A DNA stretch of 64,000 bases from Roseovarius lutimaris (GTDB lineage Bacteria > Pseudomonadota > Alphaproteobacteria > Rhodobacterales > Rhodobacteraceae). Each line of letters starts with the position of its first letter. The first letter of the stretch is position 1. Both the position numbers and the translations under genes were made by a program. Under the pieces are notes generated by a model. The model searched no databases, was not told the DNA's origin, and saw only the letters and a list, made by a program, of their open reading frames with translations. Below, piece after piece: positions 18,301 through 26,453 of the stretch. Location of the stretch: NCBI RefSeq assembly GCF_900115165.1, contig NZ_FOVP01000004.1, positions 124,001-188,000 on the forward strand, given 5' to 3'.

Positions 18301-21300
18301 GATTACGTAAACAGACAGATGCAGATTGATCCTGAGGACAAGGACCGCGACGCCAAACTTTATACGCTTGGCGAACTGATGACTGCCAACAAGAAACAAC
18401 CGCTGAATTCCGCTGCCACTTTGCCGATAACGATTGCGGGTATGAGCTGGCAGGCCGCTGGTGGGCAGAGTTTTGAAGACATTGCCAAACTGCCGGTTTT
18501 TGACGGCGCCATTGTGGCCGGGGATCTCGCCGAGCACAACAAGCTGGATGCTCGCATCATTGCATCCGGCATCAAGATTAGTGGCAATGGCAACGATTAT
18601 ACCACGCAGGGGGCCGATAGCCTGAAAAGCATCGCTGATGCGCTGAAATACGCCACCGTCGAGGACCTTTTGACAGATGTTCCGGCACTTCTTGCCAACC
18701 CCAAGCTGCTTGCGGATCAATCCATCCTTGATATTCCGGCCTTTGGTCACAAAATCGCGCCTTCTGACACGCTCGAAAGCGTCGCAGAGAGGTATGCCCT
18801 TGAAATCGGTGCTTTGGAAACCTCGGCAAACGGCGCAATTGTCGATCTGTTTCTGGATACCGAGCACGAGCCAAGCCTGAATGTGCCGCATCTTGCACAG
18901 TACAATCTGGGCGATCTTATTGATGAGATGGTCCGCACTTTGGGCCTGCAAAACGCCGCTGGCATGGTATCGCGCTATTATCTGCACGGTCTGCGCCTAA
19001 AGACCAGATTTGCGAGCGGCGATATCCTGACGCCCGGTGACAAGGTTCCGCTGAAGAAAGATGCCGACAGCTATCCTGATGATCTGGGGCTGTTCGCGCT
19101 TACCGGCCAAACCGTGCCGCTGCCCAATATCCCTGATCCGGCGGCAAGCCCCGAGGGGCCGTACTATGCCCTGACGCTGACCTCGCCCGACAGTTGGTTG
19201 AAATTCAACAGCACGACGACGCTCACTTACACCTTGAATGGCGAGTTCCAGAATTCCCGGTATCTGCAATACAAGGCAGTGCGCGAAGCGTCGGCGACCT
19301 ACCTGAGCATGGGATCGTCGCCCATCACGCCGCTGCCGGTGGCCGAGGCCAAGCCTGCGCGCTTCCCGCTGGCAAATGAAATCGTCTGGCAGACTGCGGT
19401 AACGATTGACCTGCCGATGCAGACAACCCAGCCCGCCACACCACGTCCACGGCTTTGGTCACTGCCCAATTCCCTGATCAACCTGCCAAATTCCCAAGGC
19501 ATGTTGCCAACCTTTGCGCCGGTTATCGCACGCACCAACGAGGCGCGCGGCACCACGCAGGACGATCCTGTGAATAACTACGGGTTTGGGTCACTGATTT
19601 CGTTCACTGTAAAACGCATCGACGGCGACGCCGCCAGTGCGACCAGGCGCAGCTATGAAATCATCGGTGCGCCCGAAGCCGAGGTTACATTGCTGGAGCG
19701 GATTCTTGATCAGTTGACCGATCAGACCGGTGGGTTTGATCAGGTCAACCTGTTTTACCGGCCAAGTGCCACGGGCAGCGAAGCCAAGGGCTGGCAGTCG
19801 GATAATCCGGCCGATGCGTTAATGGGCATCACCCAGACCAACCTGTCGACGGATACCCATCCCGAAGGCAGTCTTAGCGCCTCGGATGCCGTGGGCACTG
19901 ATCGTTTCGGCAATCTGATTGGCACGCCCAACCGCTTCTTGCGGCTATTGTGGGAGGCAAGCATCACCCGCTCGGGCGGGTTCTATCTGAATTACACCAC
20001 GGGCATCGCCGACGACGATCTGAAGGGCCTGCCGGACCATGCCTTTAACGATCAGGGCGAGGCGGAACTTGCAATCTTTGTAGTCTATCAGCTGCGCGCC
20101 GAGACCGGGGTGCTGTTTGCCAACTTTATGAATGTTGCGGTGACAAACGAGGCGTTCGATCTGAGCGACGCGGCCCTTGTTGCAGAAGCCGTGCCCGTCA
20201 CGCCCCCATCAAGCCGTCTGTTTGAACCGGGCGTGGATACGCTTAAATCCTATGCTGACAGCTATTACATGGGCGTTGGCGTTCTGGCCGACCTGAACAC
20301 CACGCAGACCCTGGCGGATCAAACGCCGGTTGTCATCGAGGGGGGCATGTATCAGGTTCCCAAGGTTCCGCCGGTCACGCCGGACAAGGCAAACCCCGGT
20401 GGCGACCTAGGTCTGATCGCGCAGCACTTTGGAACCGATATCGCGGCAATCCAACAGGTGAACCCGGCGGGCATCGGGCTGCCGACAACGCTTGCGCCGC
20501 TGACGTCGATCAAACTGCCGCGCATTACTGTGACCATAGGGGCCACCGATGCGGGCGGCACGCTTGCGGACTTGTCGACATACTTCGGCGTTCCGCTCGC
20601 GGAATTGGCCGCTGCAAATGCTGATGTCAGCCTGTTCACCGCTGTCGCGCTGAATGTTCGGGTTGGCCCGCTCAGCCTTGCACCCGATATCCAACAAGGC
20701 GTTGCCGGGATCTCACTGGTGCGTCCTGAACCGGTTGTTGTTGACACGCCAACACCCGACAAAGCCTGGGGTGAGGCCTATTTGCGGCAGACCTTTGGAT
20801 TGCTGGGATACCGCCTTGCCGATAATCCGGGCAACAGCTTTTTCCACGAATCCGACTGGGGTTTGCCCGCAGGCCCGGTTGATCCTGACCCCGAAGCCGG
20901 GGGCGACAAGGTACAGGCGGCAAATTCCAGCTCGCCCGATGGCAACTGGCATTTTTCCCTGTCGGTGCCCTATGCGCAGATCGTCGCCGGGGGCGACCCG
21001 AACGCCAGCCCGTATCTGGGTGTCGGTGAGTTGCTTCAGTTCGATATGGCCTGGCTTGATCTTTTCGGCAATCGAATCCAGAGTGAATTCCGCAATCCGA
21101 CACCGCCCGCAAGCGCCCCCCAGAACAAGGCACCGCAAATTACCGGATATACTGATCGCCTGCTTGGTATCGGCCAGTGGCCCGGTGTTGCCGCAGCTTA
21201 CCAGATTGCGGGCGATGGCGGCACACCCGTCAAGCCGCTGCTCACGATGAAGCTGCGCTTTGACGACGGTGCTTACATGAACGCCGCAACCGCCGCACGC

Positions 21301-24261
21301 AGCAGCGACCCCGATACGGCCGCCGCCGGGCGCAAGACGCTTGATCAGGCGATCCGCAGTTACACGGTTGTCCAGCAGCAGCAGAACGACCCGGCAGGCA
21401 TCAGCACGACGCTGACCACAACGCTGATCCCCGATGGTGCCTGGCCGATACCCAGAACCGAGTTGCCGCTTGCAGATATCAAGCCGGATGCCCCCGGCGA
21501 CAGCTATGCTCTGAACCAATGGGCCGAACTTATCCTGAGTTATCTGAATGAGTTGTCCGACACCGCCAAGCCGGTCGTTGAATTTGACTGGACGGATTAC
21601 GACCGTACTGTCCCACTGGATGGCACTCTTAACGACGGTCAGATATTCAAGCTCGAAACCAGTCTGACATTTGCGCGCGATTCGATGCGCGTGGCCGGTG
21701 GGCTGCGCACGTCGCCGGGTGTTGCGGCAAACGCCAGTTCGATTGCCGCATGGACCGGGCCGCTTGGAACCGAGACGACCAGGGAACAACGCACGCTGGT
21801 GAGTTTTGCGCGCGACTTTACCGATGCCTTTGCGGGTGATCCCACACAATGTCAGCGCATCGCAAGCGGGTCTGACAACAACGTCTATAGCGGCGGCGCA
21901 AAGCCGCTTTGGGTTGCTACGTTTGGCGCAGCCAACTCGAAAAAGGCGATTTCCTATGAGATTACCGACAAAGGCGCGCCAACGATATTTGCCCCGCGCC
22001 CGATCTCGAATATCCTGAAATCCAAGGCCCAGACGCGGATCATCCCCTATACCACCGGTGCGCCGCTTTCCAAAACTACACCGGCGCAGGTTTCGTCTTT
22101 TGTGTCCATCGACCTTGATCGCTGGATGCGGACAACGCTGAGCGATGTTGATGCGCTCTTGACGCCAAAATACGTGACGCCGGCCAACATTCTGTCGAAC
22201 AATATCCAGGGTGTGCCGCTGCCTGAGGGGCGCCAATCATGGCCCGATGCGTTGCAAAGCCTGCTGGATGCAAAAGAGGATCTGGCCGATGCCCTAAAGG
22301 GCGCGATGCTGGCGGTTTACACCGACGAACACCCAAGCCAGAAGCAGAACGACGCGATCCGCGAAAGCTTCCGTCAGGCGATGCTTGCACAGGTCAGCCA
22401 ATTCTATGCCGTCAAGGCGGGTCTGCAATTCGAGGCCGATGTTCATGCCGCGATCACGCCACAAGACGGTGCAAAACTGGTGCCGCGGATCTATGGTAAC
22501 ATCCTGAACGATACCTCGGTGCAGACGCTGCCGAATTTGACGGTCTCGTCACCCAAACTTGACCTGAAATTCTCGGGCAGACCAAAACTTGACGAAGAAC
22601 CGAGTCCCTACCTCAGTTCATTGGTGACAACGACCACCACCAATGCGGCCAAGGTTACGCTTAATCTGGCTTATCAGGGCGGATACATTGAGCACGAGAT
22701 CGGCGCGCTGCCCGGCATTACAGGGTATCGACCGTCGACGTGGCTCAGTTTTGTTGACATCGGGACCGAAGAAACGCCTGATCCCCTGCCCCTGACGCGC
22801 GGCCTGGGAACGTTTGAAGTGCCGATTATCCTGCGCGCCTATCCCGAAGTTCCAACGCTGCTGACTCAGGACGGACTTGACGATTATGTACCGCAATGCC
22901 CACCGCAAGAGGCCGGCATCATCGACGCCACAGGTGTGAGCGCACGGGCATCCGCACCTGCAACCTGCCCGAAACCGGGCGATTTCAATCCGGTAGAGGC
23001 GGTGACACGCTGGGCTTATGCGTTTGAGTATTCAATGCAGGACCACGCGCCGCAAGACGAGGTGCATGGCACAATCGCGTTCAACATCAAGGATGACGAT
23101 CCGGTTATGGCGTCAGACGTGGCACCACGTGATCTGTTTGAGAACCTTGCCGAATTTGTGCATGTTTATCCAAAAGTCCTGAACGATCTGAACGCCTATC
23201 TGTTGCCAATTGATGTAGACACCAAGGACGCCGAGCAGCTTACAAACGCTCAATACGCGCTTGAATCGGCAACATCGCTGGTCAAATGGGTCGCCGAAAC
23301 CGCAGCCATCGAATTTGCCATGAAAGCGGCCGAGGATATCACCGCCAGCGCGGAGATTGATGTGGCCCCGGTCAGCTTTGTTATCTCTGAGGCCCCGGTT
23401 GAAGTGGAAGAACCCGACAAAAGCGGCACGGTGATTGCCCTGGAGATCACCCTTGCGCTGACTGAGGCATTACCCCCCCGCGTCGGCACACCCGAGGTTG
23501 AGATCGCAGGATATACCTGTCAGCGCCAGCCCGGCAGTGATCCAAAAACGGCCAAGTTCCTTTACCTCTATACCGACCCGGTTACCGGCAAGAAAAGGTA
23601 TCTTGAATCCAAGGTCGGAAGCAAAATCGCCGCCAGACGCTTTATCCTGCCGGAAATGGAGATCCTTGAACGTCAGGATGCGCTGACCTCGGTCTATTTG
23701 ACGCGAAACGCGGGCATCATTGATGATCACACGATTGTAGGCAGCTTTGTCTACCGGACACCTGATGTCAGCTTTGAAAGCGCGCTGCATCCGACGATTT
23801 TCCGCAATGAACCGGTGAATATCGCGCTGGCCGGGGCGACCGACAAGAACACCCCGGTCAAGCGCAGTGTTGCCTGCCAACTGTCAGTCTTCTACGAAAT
23901 GCTGTTCAAGAATGCGGGCACCAGGGAGGTTACGATTCAGCTGGGCCTGTACTATGCCTATTCGGTCAATGGACAGTTGAACAAGGTGCGGTTGCCGGTG
24001 TTCCTGATGCCGCCCACCAAGGCCGCCCTGCCGACAGACGACGAACCGCCAAACGCGGTGGACGGGGGGGAAACCATCGCCGATATCGTCGCCAAACAGG
24101 CCGCCACCTGGCAGCTTTGGTATGACGAGAACAAGCCAATTCTGGATGGTGGTCAGATTGAAATGGACATGACGATCATGTCGGATCTTACCGCCAAGCC
24201 GATGCCGGTGCTTCGAATGACGGATCTTTATCTTTCGGTGAAAGATATTGAAGGCCTATGA
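12349..24261 (+). CDS. Giant multidomain protein (3970 aa)
   Basis: An uninterrupted 11.9-kb gene. No signal peptide or membrane anchor is visible. Residues 1-470 look like a GT-B glycosyltransferase-type fold by eye: NNFGHQASSVAILNRLIALG at 50-69, then YVGPLP near 355 and EGQSS near 378. Residues about 690-1190 hold at least four diverged repeats (near 687, 812, 959, 1132) of the type 'LxxLI..(x)G..LP...L.L.Y...T..F'. Residues 1490-1635 are alternating beta text. LysM-like units lie near 2005-2190 (SDTLESVAERYALEIGALET) and 2684-2785 (GGDLGLIAQHFGTDIAAIQQ, GGTLADLSTYFGVPLAELAA). The last 1200 residues are beta-rich and unassigned. Function unknown. Confidence 0.8.
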   Translation: MANGFNDLIAMLSNVATTKGDQALVLRLKKVRNYLLGLPGIRIFVANSNNFGHQASSVAILNRLIALGVEDGLELVVYASDGNFAALDAKLKLLIPNFPGSSNTEFKLNGVTVKAVRLIGTLATQGEFAITGGYDDTYHGGDTKFPELNVLNYVQLQPYGWIKGRNLFQTRKSGATKTYLFDKVAASSRIGDRAFYRPVPAITDWTAYHNAYAGDPAIDEAIAVARVIVDNTNAGAINQLPVYGIATLGMPAKNLYNIAAGMLSAMYGRPDGIAKRPSVLTNIQKVSADQWQSLADLISGAKGPKRGTDFDTWRRDSRVEQRFKLIGSPDSPATEKMITAAIAASRNSYDILIVYVGPLPTMVFDLLYATATMPPVLEGQSSLELMLNLGKPYLKMSRYDAATSFGYPARGKEAFKASAIAYDGIVSSYPASWNDTAVARERSVLQYPPVVLPPLFNAYWQQPQDRPQRDLESYFTKLGTHFHDEVNDKLLRALDIVVNRVGVSMPKMLRAMDAEPEPKDLLTPLYANLEQQWKQNKGEINLLTAIAPGFITDVLSAVVGKQFTIQANEPKQETDKVTVTGTTAVFETLFGAGETRVEFVFTQNSNPQGEATLALVFDANFDNVSWNLPGAAWLGMGQPHLGFSIDPYGDLPVQGRMGATISAGAVLDVGIVLPSEPDTFNFRAEFEDPYPGIDTLFQWIGGINIAAILPAQLQTTRIVAKSLAMDYNYTDNSIGFISFLLGTPEDFSWTLVPAVDVTSLNILTTVTSPGDLKVRETTVDIDGKFLIETSEATIQAHLPKLRVNGGLVDGTEPLKVADIVGTYLGQSFQEALPGFISTVAITGMNFSVDQATSTYAFAMDATTDWPIEIDGTTAFTVTGLGLSVDATSTDIDPATSKNGGTGIVVANAAPASAASKKTEITGKFTGTTIILPDSAKVGVSVTAQYLGSDKGWTFDGHTTTVIKLGALLSEELGFDAGAQADYNIDLLSLKITTLTNSWVFKGEFTNWKIDFLDLTIDKASVEAGYNGTKKAVENGGAADLAHLPPRAAATPEMLRASAAQTAPAVVGDDKGYFSAIAVEMTWLGMRINPWIKFASEKKPTWGAVLPDFHLSAEAVYDETKKEWTGKFKFTENTTLGNLIETMVSWITGSKFGLEAPWSVLNDISLSNLELDYNFTTGKVVFKVNIGPINLGICTIDSIDVNYASGQADPKDNGVHITLSGSFPWNVGAEANGDTSSLGPWDASEPGAAPAPPGGGNKYFDLRLLALGQHVTVDGLTSKKNVAEVIESLENLVIPQPPDVPIGDGVNQPIFAPDSSWFIAFDFGVLKVEKGKEKGAEAKLPTKAGDDDPETYFISLAIVFNDPSLYALRISLDGPMAKIFAGLDFQIMYQQVSKNVGKYSAQIVLPDIMRKIQIGVASITLPTFAIEVYTNGDFQVDIGFPWQEDFSRSFSIEIQAGPLPLMGSAGFYFGKLSSATTDKVPITHKGWFNPVIVFGFGAQIGLGKSIEMGILKAGFSLTVFGIIEGVIARWLPYTTDTVEGAPNQLQDGYYFSLTGTLGVQGRLYGSINFAIISADLNVRIAIWIKATFASYEPIPILVQALVDVSLAVKINLGLFKITIHLGFKATVKASFILDNPMKGPAPWADESLTASAAVMALSAPARLNARGLKKIAGSAPDMPMAMGATGEVYAPDWTRLTKGETLHLSGYVAPVLTVVGDADGDPASQPAAYAVNFFLKAQKPIQADSGALGAMASGNDAPAAEVVAPDLVARTAHARARALTANSAADALFEDLAIRTLQWIIAAGRPADISPSELNNLPVNDTYLTSIFNYLSDETRPIPIPASAIDTFLGLQTEIDFRLEQDSNAEPATAVFFPAVPSVHLNVPAFAGGAEYDYEFGKVNSSTSGYIEQLRLYFDALKVQVDAQSNLTANAAVAPVPGGPSIAEFVYGDYFTMIGRLTVQALRDGLSNFKLPLEDVSGLSVKGIVDYVNRQMQIDPEDKDRDAKLYTLGELMTANKKQPLNSAATLPITIAGMSWQAAGGQSFEDIAKLPVFDGAIVAGDLAEHNKLDARIIASGIKISGNGNDYTTQGADSLKSIADALKYATVEDLLTDVPALLANPKLLADQSILDIPAFGHKIAPSDTLESVAERYALEIGALETSANGAIVDLFLDTEHEPSLNVPHLAQYNLGDLIDEMVRTLGLQNAAGMVSRYYLHGLRLKTRFASGDILTPGDKVPLKKDADSYPDDLGLFALTGQTVPLPNIPDPAASPEGPYYALTLTSPDSWLKFNSTTTLTYTLNGEFQNSRYLQYKAVREASATYLSMGSSPITPLPVAEAKPARFPLANEIVWQTAVTIDLPMQTTQPATPRPRLWSLPNSLINLPNSQGMLPTFAPVIARTNEARGTTQDDPVNNYGFGSLISFTVKRIDGDAASATRRSYEIIGAPEAEVTLLERILDQLTDQTGGFDQVNLFYRPSATGSEAKGWQSDNPADALMGITQTNLSTDTHPEGSLSASDAVGTDRFGNLIGTPNRFLRLLWEASITRSGGFYLNYTTGIADDDLKGLPDHAFNDQGEAELAIFVVYQLRAETGVLFANFMNVAVTNEAFDLSDAALVAEAVPVTPPSSRLFEPGVDTLKSYADSYYMGVGVLADLNTTQTLADQTPVVIEGGMYQVPKVPPVTPDKANPGGDLGLIAQHFGTDIAAIQQVNPAGIGLPTTLAPLTSIKLPRITVTIGATDAGGTLADLSTYFGVPLAELAAANADVSLFTAVALNVRVGPLSLAPDIQQGVAGISLVRPEPVVVDTPTPDKAWGEAYLRQTFGLLGYRLADNPGNSFFHESDWGLPAGPVDPDPEAGGDKVQAANSSSPDGNWHFSLSVPYAQIVAGGDPNASPYLGVGELLQFDMAWLDLFGNRIQSEFRNPTPPASAPQNKAPQITGYTDRLLGIGQWPGVAAAYQIAGDGGTPVKPLLTMKLRFDDGAYMNAATAARSSDPDTAAAGRKTLDQAIRSYTVVQQQQNDPAGISTTLTTTLIPDGAWPIPRTELPLADIKPDAPGDSYALNQWAELILSYLNELSDTAKPVVEFDWTDYDRTVPLDGTLNDGQIFKLETSLTFARDSMRVAGGLRTSPGVAANASSIAAWTGPLGTETTREQRTLVSFARDFTDAFAGDPTQCQRIASGSDNNVYSGGAKPLWVATFGAANSKKAISYEITDKGAPTIFAPRPISNILKSKAQTRIIPYTTGAPLSKTTPAQVSSFVSIDLDRWMRTTLSDVDALLTPKYVTPANILSNNIQGVPLPEGRQSWPDALQSLLDAKEDLADALKGAMLAVYTDEHPSQKQNDAIRESFRQAMLAQVSQFYAVKAGLQFEADVHAAITPQDGAKLVPRIYGNILNDTSVQTLPNLTVSSPKLDLKFSGRPKLDEEPSPYLSSLVTTTTTNAAKVTLNLAYQGGYIEHEIGALPGITGYRPSTWLSFVDIGTEETPDPLPLTRGLGTFEVPIILRAYPEVPTLLTQDGLDDYVPQCPPQEAGIIDATGVSARASAPATCPKPGDFNPVEAVTRWAYAFEYSMQDHAPQDEVHGTIAFNIKDDDPVMASDVAPRDLFENLAEFVHVYPKVLNDLNAYLLPIDVDTKDAEQLTNAQYALESATSLVKWVAETAAIEFAMKAAEDITASAEIDVAPVSFVISEAPVEVEEPDKSGTVIALEITLALTEALPPRVGTPEVEIAGYTCQRQPGSDPKTAKFLYLYTDPVTGKKRYLESKVGSKIAARRFILPEMEILERQDALTSVYLTRNAGIIDDHTIVGSFVYRTPDVSFESALHPTIFRNEPVNIALAGATDKNTPVKRSVACQLSVFYEMLFKNAGTREVTIQLGLYYAYSVNGQLNKVRLPVFLMPPTKAALPTDDEPPNAVDGGETIADIVAKQAATWQLWYDENKPILDGGQIEMDMTIMSDLTAKPMPVLRMTDLYLSVKDIEGL

Positions 24262-24359
24262 TTTTGGGAAATTGCCAAGGCCGACGTTTGCGGACCCTGT
24301 GAAAGAGGGCACGACCGAAAACACCGCAACCAATTGCACGTAAGTGAGAAATTTGTCAT
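24228..24359 (-). CDS. Possible 43-aa ORF behind the second serC-type leader
   Basis: The ATG at 24357-24359 directly follows the second leader hairpin, whose GAGGGG arm would serve as ribosome site eight bases upstream. The peptide starts MTNFSLTCNWLRCF and is not recognised; it does not resemble SerC. It overlaps the 3' end of the giant gene by 34 bases on the opposite strand. It may be only what now follows an ancestral serC leader after the block was inserted. Confidence 0.25.
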   Translation of the reverse strand: MTNFSLTCNWLRCFRSCPLSQGPQTSALAISQNHRPSISFTER

Positions 24360-24390
24360 GAATGCCGCCCCTCGCTGAGGGGTGTCCCAC
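24360..24390 (-). promoter_or_regulatory. Second serC-type leader hairpin, on the serB side
   Basis: Read on the minus strand: GTGGGACA, hairpin CCCCTC-AGC-GAGGGG, CGGCATTC, then ATG. The serC leader at 5271-5320 has the same GTGGGACA box one base from its stem and the same GCATTCATG start context. Here no serC follows. It lies 111 bases before the serB start in the opposite direction, which is where a serC leader would be if serB and serC were adjacent and divergent. Confidence 0.55.
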
Positions 24391-24500
24391 TGATCGCATT
24401 GCGGCGCATCAGGGCCTTTCGCGCGTACAGAAATGACGCTAGAACGCAGCCTGAGTAATAAAATACCACCCTGCGCGGCTACGATCGGAAACCTCATTAA

Positions 24501-25385
24501 ATGTTCATTGCCACATTGATTGCCCCAAGGGGCGTGCTGGACCCGGCCCTTGTTCACGCCCTGCGCAATGCCTGGGGGGGCGGTGACGCTCTCTGGCTTG
24601 CGCCCGACGAGGCGGCGGAATTTGCGCTGAACCAGATGCCGGACAATCGCTGGGATGTGTGGGGCGATCTGCAACAGGCGCGTGTCGATCTTGTGGTGCA
24701 ACCCGCGACGGGACGACGCAAGAAGATGCTGCTGGCGGATATGGACAGCACGATGATCTGTCAGGAATGCATTGATGAACTGGCCGAGGTCGCGGGCGTC
24801 GGCGCGCATGTCAAAGAGATCACGGCGCGCGCGATGAATGGCGACTTGGACTTTGAGGGTGCTTTGCTCGAACGGGTCGCGCTTCTCAGGGGGCTTGACG
24901 CGGGCGTAATCGCCAAGGTGCTGGAAAGCCGGATTACCTATATGCCCGGTGGCGCCGCCCTCTTGGCGACGATGAAGGCAAACGGGGCCTATTGCGCGCT
25001 TGTGTCGGGCGGGTTCACCGCCTTTACCGAGGCCGTCGCCGCCACGCTTGGCTTTGACGAAAACCGCGCCAACACGCTTTTGATCGAAGGCGACGTTCTG
25101 ACCGGCGACGTGGGCCGCCCGATCCTTGGGCGCGAGGCCAAGGTTGCAGCCCTGAAAGACATCACCACCCGGCTTGGCCTTGCCGAGGCGGAGGTGATCG
25201 CGGTCGGAGACGGGGCCAATGATCTTGGCATGCTGGGGCGGGCCGGGTCCGGCGTGGCGCTGCACGCCAAGCCAAGCGTCGCCGCCAAATGCGATATCCG
25301 CATCAACCACGGCGACCTGACGGCGCTGCTCTATCTACAGGGCTATGCGCAGGATGAATTCGTCGCGGGCGCTCATCAGGCCTGA
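24501..25385 (+). CDS. serB: Phosphoserine phosphatase
   Basis: Last step of serine synthesis: removes phosphate from phosphoserine. A 294-residue HAD-family enzyme with an N-terminal ACT-like region (1-70), the nucleophile motif DMDST at 80-84 (Asp80 nucleophile, Asp82 acid/base), the LVSGGFTAF motif, and GDGANDLGML for Mg binding. It is the third serine gene in the window. In relatives I recall, it sits head-to-head with serC; here the giant-protein block lies between them. The upstream gap contains ATTTTATTAC, a likely AT-rich promoter element, about 40 bases before the ATG. Confidence 0.95.
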   Translation: MFIATLIAPRGVLDPALVHALRNAWGGGDALWLAPDEAAEFALNQMPDNRWDVWGDLQQARVDLVVQPATGRRKKMLLADMDSTMICQECIDELAEVAGVGAHVKEITARAMNGDLDFEGALLERVALLRGLDAGVIAKVLESRITYMPGGAALLATMKANGAYCALVSGGFTAFTEAVAATLGFDENRANTLLIEGDVLTGDVGRPILGREAKVAALKDITTRLGLAEAEVIAVGDGANDLGMLGRAGSGVALHAKPSVAAKCDIRINHGDLTALLYLQGYAQDEFVAGAHQA

Positions 25386-25423
25386 CAGCCTGTCTCGCTG
25401 ATCAGGCGCCCCGTTGGTCAAAA

Positions 25424-25451
25424 GCGAGGCCGCCTGTCAGGGCGGATGAGC
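25424..25451. repeat. 28-bp palindromic repeat, copy A (intergenic)
   Basis: The unit begins GCGAGGCCGCC, has the centre TGTCAG, and ends GGCGGATGAGC; its core CCGCC...GGCGG is self-complementary. An identical 28-base copy lies at 31076-31103 inside a coding region. Copy A sits in the gap between the convergent serB and asparaginase genes, where it could also act as a 3'-end hairpin. Confidence 0.75.
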
Positions 25452-25457
25452 AGCGGA

Positions 25458-26453
25458 TCAAACCAGGGTCGCCGTGGGTCTGATCATTCCGGTCTCGATC
25501 CCGCGCCGGTTGAGAATCGGTGCATTCATGAATTTGCGGGTGGCCGGGTGATCCGCATCCAGCACCCCCAACCTGACCAGAAGCGCCGCAATCGTACATT
25601 CCGCGCCCCGCGTGGTGCCGTCCGTGATCTTGAGAGCGATTCCCATCTTACGGGTCGGCAGGATGGCAATGAAAAACGCCTCGGCCCCGGTCTTGAGCGC
25701 AACCGGCTCCTTGCAGGCGCGCATCAACTCGGTACAGGCACGCCCCTCACCAGCCACAAGCTCGGGATGCGCGACCATCGCCTGCCATAGCTGGGTGGCG
25801 GCGATCTGGTTGGCATCCGCGCCCTCATGAGCCCCGGCAAACCACGCCATCGCGCCCGCCATCCCATGCAGGCTTGCGGCATGGTTGGGTGCCGAACACC
25901 CATCAATCCCGTAAAACGGCGAGGTCTCGCCAGTTACCGTTTCAAACGCATCCAGCACCGCCTTTTGCACCGGATGGTCGGGGTCAATATACTCGGCGCT
26001 GCCTTTCAGGTGACGGTTCAGCGTCAGGAAACCTGCATGTTTGCCCGAGCAATTGTTATGCACCTGACAGGGCGACGTGTCAGAACACAACAGCGCCTTG
26101 TGGGCCGCCTTGTCATCCGGGTCTTGCGGCCCGCAGCGCAAATCATCATCGCTCAGCCCAAGATCGGCAAGCCAGCGGTTGACGCGCTCGGTGTGAATCG
26201 CCGCACCATTATGCGAGGCACAGGCCAGTGCCAGTTGCTCGGCAGTAAGACCAAGGGCTTCGGCTGCGCCGCTTGTGACCAACGGCAGGGCCTGGATCAT
26301 CTTGGCCGAACTTCGCGGCAAAATCGTCGTGGTCGGGTCGCCCCAGGCCTCGACAATGGCACCGCCCGCGTCACAAATCACCGCATGACCAAGATGCACG
26401 CTTTCGGCCATCGGGCCGCGCCAGATTTCGGTCATGGGAACAGGCTGGGTCAT
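25458..26453 (-). CDS. L-asparaginase (Rhizobium etli-type)
   Basis: Hydrolyses asparagine to aspartate and ammonia. At 331 residues it belongs to the serine-beta-lactamase-like asparaginase family, not the E. coli type. The residue positions I recall for the R. etli enzyme line up exactly: Ser48 and Lys51 in RSSAK, Ser80 in CASHNG, and Cys135 in NNCSGKHAG as a likely metal ligand. A further conserved segment is GIDGCSAPN. The start at 26451-26453 (MTQPVPMTEIW) has GGAGG five bases upstream; a longer frame exists but adds an Arg-rich tail without a ribosome site. It converges on serB. Confidence 0.9.
   Translation of the reverse strand: MTQPVPMTEIWRGPMAESVHLGHAVICDAGGAIVEAWGDPTTTILPRSSAKMIQALPLVTSGAAEALGLTAEQLALACASHNGAAIHTERVNRWLADLGLSDDDLRCGPQDPDDKAAHKALLCSDTSPCQVHNNCSGKHAGFLTLNRHLKGSAEYIDPDHPVQKAVLDAFETVTGETSPFYGIDGCSAPNHAASLHGMAGAMAWFAGAHEGADANQIAATQLWQAMVAHPELVAGEGRACTELMRACKEPVALKTGAEAFFIAILPTRKMGIALKITDGTTRGAECTIAALLVRLGVLDADHPATRKFMNAPILNRRGIETGMIRPTATLV

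Noticed and set aside
20713-22236. A 507-codon open frame opposite the giant gene
   Set aside because: Composition is typical of antisense frames (Arg, Gly, Ile, Asn clusters), there is no ribosome site, and it lies wholly inside the giant gene.
5321-24356. The block as a prophage or integrative element
   Set aside because: No integrase, transposase, terminase, portal or direct attachment repeat was found. Only the two leader hairpins recur at the edges, and they are not identical.
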